Source of the DNA: an uncultured Pseudomonadota bacterium
GTDB lineage: Bacteria > Desulfobacterota_B > Binatia > UBA9968
Assembly (NCBI GenBank): GCA_946478635.1
Contig: CAMLCX010000137.1
Location: forward strand, 1-10,415
Direction of reading: 5' to 3'
Length of the DNA stretch: 10,415 nt
This document shows positions 6,439 to 10,415 of this stretch, one piece after another (position 1 is the first letter of the stretch; each line of letters opens with the position of its first letter). The position numbers and the translations under genes were made by a program. The notes under the pieces were generated by a model that was not told the origin of the DNA, searched no databases, and saw nothing but the letters and a program-made list of their open reading frames with translations.

Positions 6439-7437
6439 TTAGGACCGTAGCTCCGCGTAATTCTGTAAGTCTAGTTTTCGTTTGCCCGCCTCCAGGTCTT
6501 GGATCATGCTCAATACTTTGCGGCAAAGCGGTGTTGGAATGTTTCGCTTTTCACCCTCGCTGACCACGTATGCAAGGGTGAAATCGACTTCGGTCTTGAC
6601 GCCGCTCTGAATTTGCCTGAGCGGTCCTTTGCGGTCGTCGAGTTTCCACGATCTGGCGAATTCGTTGATCACTGCCAGGCGATCAGCAATAGAATGATTT
6701 GGATGAAAGTCCGGCGGGTTGTATTCTGCAAGACGGATCCAGCGCGCTCCCAGTGCGGTGCCGACACTCACCACTTCGGCGAAGAACTCCGCGAGATTGC
6801 GGCGCGCCGCCTCATCGGCGCAGCTCGTTACGATCGAAGCATCGGCCAGGGAGCCGTAGTAGCCGAGGCAGGTATAGGTGAGCTTGCTCCAGAGGACGCC
6901 GAGGATGTTGTCGGCGATCTCGGTTTCCATGACTGTATTGAATAGCTGGGCGAGATTTTCCAGGCGCGTCGTGGTCCGCCCGTGCAGATGACCGATATAT
7001 AAATGACCGCGCGTCGCGGTATGGAGATGGCCCGGCGCGACTTTGCGCGAACCCATGCGGATACCCATTCCCACGGTCCGATCGGAGCCGACTTTTTCTT
7101 CGAGCAGCGGTGGATTGATGCCGTTCTGCATCGACACGAGCACGCCGTCGTCGGCGAGATGCGGCAGAACTGTCTTGAGCGCGTCGGGCGTGTAATTCGA
7201 GCGCACGGCGATCATGCCGATATCGTAGCTGCCTTGGATCTCGTGGGGGAAAAGAATCTTGATTTTTACATTGAACGGTCCGTCCGGCACATCAATTTGC
7301 AGGCCCTTCTCGCGAATCGCTTCGATATGCTCTTTATCCACGTCAACGAAGGTAATGTCCTGTCCCGCGCGCGCCAGCCGGCCGCCGATAATTCCGCCGA
7401 TGGGACCGGTGCCGATAACAAGCATGCGATGACTCAT
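6439..7437 (-). CDS. Ketopantoate reductase family (ApbA/PanE) NAD(P)-dependent dehydrogenase
   Basis: A 332-residue protein with the two-domain ApbA/PanE layout. The N-terminal Rossmann fold opens with VIGTGPIGGIIGGRLARAG (7-25), and MQNGIN (103-108) is the next family block. The C-terminal helical domain holds the probable catalytic lysine in LWSKLTYT (Lys185) and a glutamate in SGVKTEVDF (Glu283) at the place of the substrate-binding Glu of E. coli PanE. PanE makes pantoate with NADPH for coenzyme A, but this protein has FTLAY where genuine PanE has an Asn-Gly motif, so it may be a paralogue acting on another 2-oxo acid. ATG 7435-7437 is supported by AAGGAG 7 bases upstream; an open frame to 7488 adds unrelated residues. 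It is divergent from the solute-binding protein gene. Certain as to family, uncertain as to substrate. Confidence 0.9.
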   Translation of the reverse strand: MSHRMLVIGTGPIGGIIGGRLARAGQDITFVDVDKEHIEAIREKGLQIDVPDGPFNVKIKILFPHEIQGSYDIGMIAVRSNYTPDALKTVLPHLADDGVLVSMQNGINPPLLEEKVGSDRTVGMGIRMGSRKVAPGHLHTATRGHLYIGHLHGRTTTRLENLAQLFNTVMETEIADNILGVLWSKLTYTCLGYYGSLADASIVTSCADEAARRNLAEFFAEVVSVGTALGARWIRLAEYNPPDFHPNHSIADRLAVINEFARSWKLDDRKGPLRQIQSGVKTEVDFTLAYVVSEGEKRNIPTPLCRKVLSMIQDLEAGKRKLDLQNYAELRS

Positions 7438-7444
7438 ATCGTGA

Positions 7445-7450
7445 CTCCTT
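7445..7450 (-). promoter_or_regulatory. Shine-Dalgarno of the PanE-like gene
   Basis: Minus-strand AAGGAG, 7 bases before ATG 7437; it settles the start inside a frame that stays open further upstream. Confidence 0.75.
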
Positions 7451-7521
7451 CTTTGTCGCGCCGAATGCGGCCAACATATGCAAAGCACGAAATAGCGTCA
7501 AGGTTTCGGTCGGGCTTCAGG

Positions 7522-7549
7522 GTACGGGCGCGGCATGCCGCGCCCGTAC
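7522..7549. repeat. Perfect 28-bp palindrome in a divergent intergenic region
   Basis: The half-site GTACGGGCGCGGCA is followed directly by its exact complement, with no spacer. Outside it, CTTCA (7515-7519) and TGAAG (7551-7555) extend the pairing after a small bulge, giving about 19 paired bases per arm over 7515-7555. It lies between the divergent PanE-like gene (start 7437) and the binding-protein gene (start 7626). Palindromes of this general type (GTAGGGGC...GCCCCTAC and relatives) are scattered through many bacterial genomes as REP-like elements. An operator controlling one or both genes is the other option. In a single window I cannot tell these apart. Confidence 0.7.
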
Positions 7550-7625
7550 TTGAAGAAATGACTGCCGTGGCATAAATAGATCGGAACGTTGCGCCCGAGA
7601 TGCGCTCGCACCGAAAGGATAGACC

Positions 7626-8603
7626 ATGAAAACAATCGTGCTCGGAATTCTTGCGTTCTTGCTCATCGCTGCCCAGGTTTCGGCGGCAGACAGGATCCGC
7701 ATTGGGTATAGTTCGATCAGCGGCGCTTACACGCCGATCTGGGTTGCTCACGACGCCGGCTACTTTACCAAAGAAGGGCTGCAGGACGACATCATTCTTA
7801 TCCCCAGCGGCACCCAGCTCGCTCAAGTGACGGTTGCGGGCGAGATCGAAATTGGTTCGCTTAACGGCAGCTCGGCGATCGCTGCGGCGTTGCAGGGTGC
7901 GGATCTAAAGATTATCGGCAACTCCGGCAACAAGATGGTCTTCTCGCTTTATGTAAGGCCGGAGATCAAGACCGTCGAGGCCATGAAGGGCAAAAAAATC
8001 GGCATTACCCGGTTCGGCTCCGCGCCCGACATTTCGGTTCGTTACGCGCTCAGAAAGTACAACATCAATCCCGATAAAGATCTCACGCTGATCCAGCTGG
8101 GCTTCATGGCAACCGTGGCCGCGGGCCTGCAGGGAGGATCCATCGATGGCGGCGTGGTATCGCCGCCGACGCAGTTCGCCATCGACAAAGCCGGTTTCAG
8201 GGAACTGATCAGCATCACCGATATGGATTTCGCATTTCCGAACCCGGCGTTAGTCGCCGTGGGCTCGATCATCCGCAGCAAGCCCGACGTGATCAACCGC
8301 TTTATGCGCGCCTACACGCGGGGCATTCATCGAGCGCGCACCGATCGCGAATTCACCTACAAATCGATGGTGAAATATACCAAGATCCAGGACACTGCGG
8401 TTCTGCAAAAAGCGTATGATTTTTATATGAGCAAGGTTTTGGAAAAGGCGCCTTACATCAATATGGCCGGCGTCCATAATGTCTTGGACGATCTCGCCAA
8501 GACGGTGCCCGCGGCGAAAAACGCCAAGCCCGAGCAGTTCGTCGATCTGCGGTTTCTCGATAACCTCGAGAAGAGCGGCTTGTTGAAGGAACTTTATCCT
8601 TAA
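7626..8603 (+). CDS. ABC transporter substrate-binding protein, NMT1/THI5 (SsuA/TauA-like) family
   Basis: A 325-residue secreted protein. A signal peptide covers MKTIVLGILAFLLIAAQVSA (1-20), with likely cleavage after Ala20. The mature N-terminus RIRIGYSSISGAYTPIWVAHDAGYFTKEGL is typical of the NMT1/THI5-like periplasmic proteins, which bind aliphatic sulfonates, taurine, nitrate-like ions or thiamine precursors. Further family blocks are a SLNGSSAIAAALQGADLKII segment (about 79-98), MKGKKIGITRFGSAPDISVRYAL (about 119-141) and GGVVSPP (about 175-181). ATG 7626 is preceded by AAAGGA at 6 bases. No permease or ATPase gene is present in the window, so it is an orphan here, convergent with the hydrolase gene. 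The ligand cannot be read from the sequence. Confidence 0.92.
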   Translation: MKTIVLGILAFLLIAAQVSAADRIRIGYSSISGAYTPIWVAHDAGYFTKEGLQDDIILIPSGTQLAQVTVAGEIEIGSLNGSSAIAAALQGADLKIIGNSGNKMVFSLYVRPEIKTVEAMKGKKIGITRFGSAPDISVRYALRKYNINPDKDLTLIQLGFMATVAAGLQGGSIDGGVVSPPTQFAIDKAGFRELISITDMDFAFPNPALVAVGSIIRSKPDVINRFMRAYTRGIHRARTDREFTYKSMVKYTKIQDTAVLQKAYDFYMSKVLEKAPYINMAGVHNVLDDLAKTVPAAKNAKPEQFVDLRFLDNLEKSGLLKELYP

Positions 8604-8617
8604 AATAGTCGAAGAAG

Positions 8618-8637
8618 GGGCGACCGAGCGGTTGCCC
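8618..8637 (+). other. GC-rich hairpin just after the binding-protein gene
   Basis: GGGCGACC and GGTTGCCC pair over 8 positions (one G-T) around a GAGC loop, 15 bases after the stop codon. It could end or protect the transcript, but no T-run follows, so it is not a standard intrinsic terminator. It may also be a decayed copy of a GC-rich dispersed palindrome. Confidence 0.4.
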
Positions 8638-8663
8638 TGACAAAGGTTCGGAGTCTTGTGAAT

Positions 8664-8762
8664 CCGTAGGGTGGGTGGAGCAAAGCGATACCCACTATTT
8701 GGCTGGGCGACGCGCGGCCGAACGATGGGTATCGGCGAAAAGCGCCTCAACCCATCCTACGG
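8664..8762. repeat. REP-like composite inverted repeat (cruciform with two inner hairpins)
   Basis: Outer arms 8664-8676 and 8750-8762 match at 12 of 13 positions. Inside are two smaller hairpins: GTGGGT/ACCCAC (8671-8676 with 8690-8695) and GATGGGT/ACCCATC (8724-8730 with 8750-8756). The GTAGG(G/A)TGGGT...ACCCATCCTAC layout with a GGAGCAAAGCGATACCC-like interior recalls a family of dispersed palindromic elements seen in many proteobacterial genomes. It fills the space between convergent genes, and on the plus strand it is followed by TTTAATTT, so it may also stop transcription. Confidence 0.65.
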
Positions 8763-8799
8763 TTTAATTTCAGGGTAGGGTTTCCAATTCCCGCCGGCT

Positions 8800-9615
8800 T
8801 TATTTGCCAAGGAAATCCAAAACCAGCTTCGCCGTCTCTTCGGGTTTTTCTACGTGCGCGCTGTGGCCGGCGCCGGGGATTATTTTCAATTCGCCGTTGT
8901 TTGGAATCAGCTTTGCGTAGGTTTCGCCGTGGGAGCGTGGTACGAAGTTGTCTTTTTCACCCCAGATGACCAGAGCCGGCGAAGTGATTCGATGCAGGCG
9001 ATTTCTTAGTGGCCGGTTGTAGAAGTAGGGCGGCTTGAAGCCGATACGCGAGCCTAGTCGCAGCATTTGATAACGGCGCACTTCGTCTTCGATTTCGCCT
9101 TTGCCGTCGGGAAACATTTCCAGTGCGTTGGGTTGATCAGCGCTGGCAAACAGCATCTCTCTCAATGATGCGTAGCTCGAGCCGTACTCGGGCTGCGCCA
9201 TCATGAAAACATCGCCGATGAGCGCGCCTTCGACGAACAGTCCGGCGGCGCCGATCAAAACCAGCTTGCGAAGTTTTTCGGGGTGGCGCACGGCGATCTC
9301 CGCGGCGATCCAGCCGCCAACGCAATTGCCCACGAGATCGAACTCGGACAACTTCAGCGCATCAAAAACTTCGAGATAGTGAAACACGACGTCTTCGATG
9401 GCGTCGAGATCTTTGTATTCGTCGGATTGGGCGCAGCCGGGATGTGCCGGGGCGATCACGCGCGCGCGCTTGGCGAGTTGATCGTGAAACGGCAGCCAGC
9501 CCTCGTTGACCGAATGAACATCCGCGAAACCGTGCAAGTAGAGCAGCGGCGCGCCGCTGCCGTTCTCCAGGATTTGCACCTTGCGTTGATTGACTTCGAT
9601 GATGCGTCCGCTCAA
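8800..9615 (-). CDS. Alpha/beta hydrolase with cysteine at the nucleophile position
   Basis: A 271-residue protein of the alpha/beta-hydrolase fold. The oxyanion-hole LYLHGF (25-30), the nucleophile elbow VGNCVGGW (95-102), the acid in WGEKDNFVP (Asp222) and the base in GAGHSAHVEKPEE (His251) are in the expected order and spacing. The elbow has Cys98 (codon TGC) where nearly all esterases and C-C hydrolases of this type have Ser; dienelactone hydrolases are the known Cys-type precedent. The start is TTG 9615, supported by GGAGG 7 bases before it and by a 4-base TTGA overlap with the stop of the monooxygenase gene upstream, so the two are almost certainly translated together. No in-frame ATG lies nearby. 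Likely acts on a product of the monooxygenase; the substrate is unknown. Confidence 0.9.
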   Translation of the reverse strand: MSGRIIEVNQRKVQILENGSGAPLLYLHGFADVHSVNEGWLPFHDQLAKRARVIAPAHPGCAQSDEYKDLDAIEDVVFHYLEVFDALKLSEFDLVGNCVGGWIAAEIAVRHPEKLRKLVLIGAAGLFVEGALIGDVFMMAQPEYGSSYASLREMLFASADQPNALEMFPDGKGEIEDEVRRYQMLRLGSRIGFKPPYFYNRPLRNRLHRITSPALVIWGEKDNFVPRSHGETYAKLIPNNGELKIIPGAGHSAHVEKPEETAKLVLDFLGK

Positions 9616-10415
9616 TGCACTGCCTCCGCTGATTGCTCTACGTTCATGCCGGGATATTCTCGGGTGAATTGCGTTAAGGATTCCTGGCGCAATGCCGGCG
9701 CGACTTTTTCGGCGAACAGTTTCATGCTCTTGCGCGCGAGATGGTCCGGCATGTTGCCGAGCTGGAATTGAATCAACAAATTGCCGACTTTGGCTTTTTC
9801 AATCAGCGATTGAACGCGCCGGGTCACCGTCTCCGGACTGCCGACGATGATCGACTGCGACGCTTCCAGCTCTTCCCAGTTTTCCACGTCGCCGAGAAGT
9901 TTGCGGCCGGGCGTGTAGCCCTTCAAATATTCGCGCCAGGCGGCGGCGGGAATATACGGCACGCCGGGACCATAGGTGAGTTGGCGTCCAACACGGCGCA
10001 GATGCCCCTTGAGACAATTTTTTAGAAAATACCAAACGCCTTCTTCGCACTCCTCGCGCGCCTGTTGGTCCGTCTCGGCAACGTAAGTCGACATGAGAAT
10101 GCCGAAGCGGAAGGGATGATAGTGGTCGCCATGCTTTTCAAGAACGGCGGCGAATTCCTGCTGCGCCTTGTGGGTCTCGCCGCCGTGACTGCGCGACGAG
10201 AGAAAATAGCAGTAGCCGCGCTTGGCGACTTCATTCATCGTCGATGGACTGCGCGAGCCGGGTATCCAGACCGGCGGAAACGGTTGCTGTAACGGTTTCG
10301 GCCAGAGATTGACGTAGCGCAGGGGAAAATAGCGTCCCTCATGGGCGAAGGGGCCGTCTTCGGTCCACGAGCGCACGATCAGGTCGGCCGCTTCCCAAAA
10401 TTTTTCCCGCGTATT
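9612..10415 (-). CDS. LLM class flavin-dependent oxidoreductase (partial, N-terminus outside the window)
   Basis: C-terminal 267 residues of a bacterial-luciferase-like (F420- or FMN-dependent) monooxygenase. The frame is open to the window edge, and the residues read there (TREKFWEAADLIVRSWTEDG) are typical internal sequence, so the GTG near 10376 is not the start. Family signatures are GRYFPLRYVNLWPKPLQQ followed by PPVWIPGSRSPSTMNEVA, and the late GSPETVTRRVQSLIEKAKVGNLLIQFQLGNMP block, which closes the TIM barrel around the flavin phosphate. Its stop overlaps the hydrolase start by four bases. Such LLM oxidoreductase plus hydrolase pairs are typical of catabolic operons for sulfonates, ketones or xenobiotics, but this one cannot be assigned a substrate. 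Confidence 0.88.
   Translation of the reverse strand, partial: NTREKFWEAADLIVRSWTEDGPFAHEGRYFPLRYVNLWPKPLQQPFPPVWIPGSRSPSTMNEVAKRGYCYFLSSRSHGGETHKAQQEFAAVLEKHGDHYHPFRFGILMSTYVAETDQQAREECEEGVWYFLKNCLKGHLRRVGRQLTYGPGVPYIPAAAWREYLKGYTPGRKLLGDVENWEELEASQSIIVGSPETVTRRVQSLIEKAKVGNLLIQFQLGNMPDHLARKSMKLFAEKVAPALRQESLTQFTREYPGMNVEQSAEAVH
9623..9627 (-). promoter_or_regulatory. Shine-Dalgarno deciding the TTG start of the hydrolase
   Basis: Minus-strand GGAGG lies inside the last codons of the monooxygenase gene, 7 bases before TTG 9615. It supports a non-ATG, coupled start. Confidence 0.7.

Overview
This window looks like ordinary bacterial chromosome from a moderately GC-rich genome. The mix of genes is an NMT1/THI5-type solute-binding protein, a luciferase-like flavin monooxygenase coupled to an alpha/beta hydrolase, a PanE-like reductase and a fused tRNA-modification enzyme. 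To me this suggests an uncultured soil or sediment lineage of the deltaproteobacteria/Binatota, Tectomicrobia or Methylomirabilota/Rokubacteria type. That placement is an impression from gene families, not a measurement. I see no phage, insertion sequence, CRISPR array, tRNA or rRNA.

Left part (1-2004): two leftward genes, a DUF72 (YecE-like) protein and an exonuclease III family nuclease, separated by about 245 bp with nothing convincing in it.

Centre (2277-5184): a tRNA-modification neighbourhood. A 54-codon cysteine-rich zinc-finger microgene is followed, in the same reading frame and after a single TGA, by a DTW-domain aminocarboxypropyltransferase (TapT-like, acp3U). Converging on it with a 10-bp gap is a 681-residue protein that joins tRNA-guanine transglycosylase (Tgt, queuosine at position 34) to an MnmD-type methyltransferase (mnm5U, also at position 34). 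The fusion is the most interesting object in the window: two enzymes acting on the same wobble position of different tRNAs in one polypeptide.

Middle right (5429-6167): two very small leftward lipoprotein genes, each with a strong Shine-Dalgarno. One product is Tyr/Arg-rich. The other has a glycine-rich segment and a SHOCT-like charged tail. A 12-bp perfect hairpin with a T-rich tail lies downstream of the second.

Right part (6439-10415): a ketopantoate-reductase-family dehydrogenase reads leftward, divergent from an orphan NMT1/SsuA-like periplasmic binding protein; a perfect 28-bp palindrome sits between them. After a repeat-like cruciform element (8664-8762) come a leftward alpha/beta hydrolase with cysteine in place of the usual nucleophilic serine, and upstream of it, overlapping by four bases, the C-terminal two thirds or so of a flavin-dependent LLM-class oxidoreductase that runs off the right edge. 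These last two look co-transcribed and translationally coupled, probably as a catabolic pair of unknown substrate.
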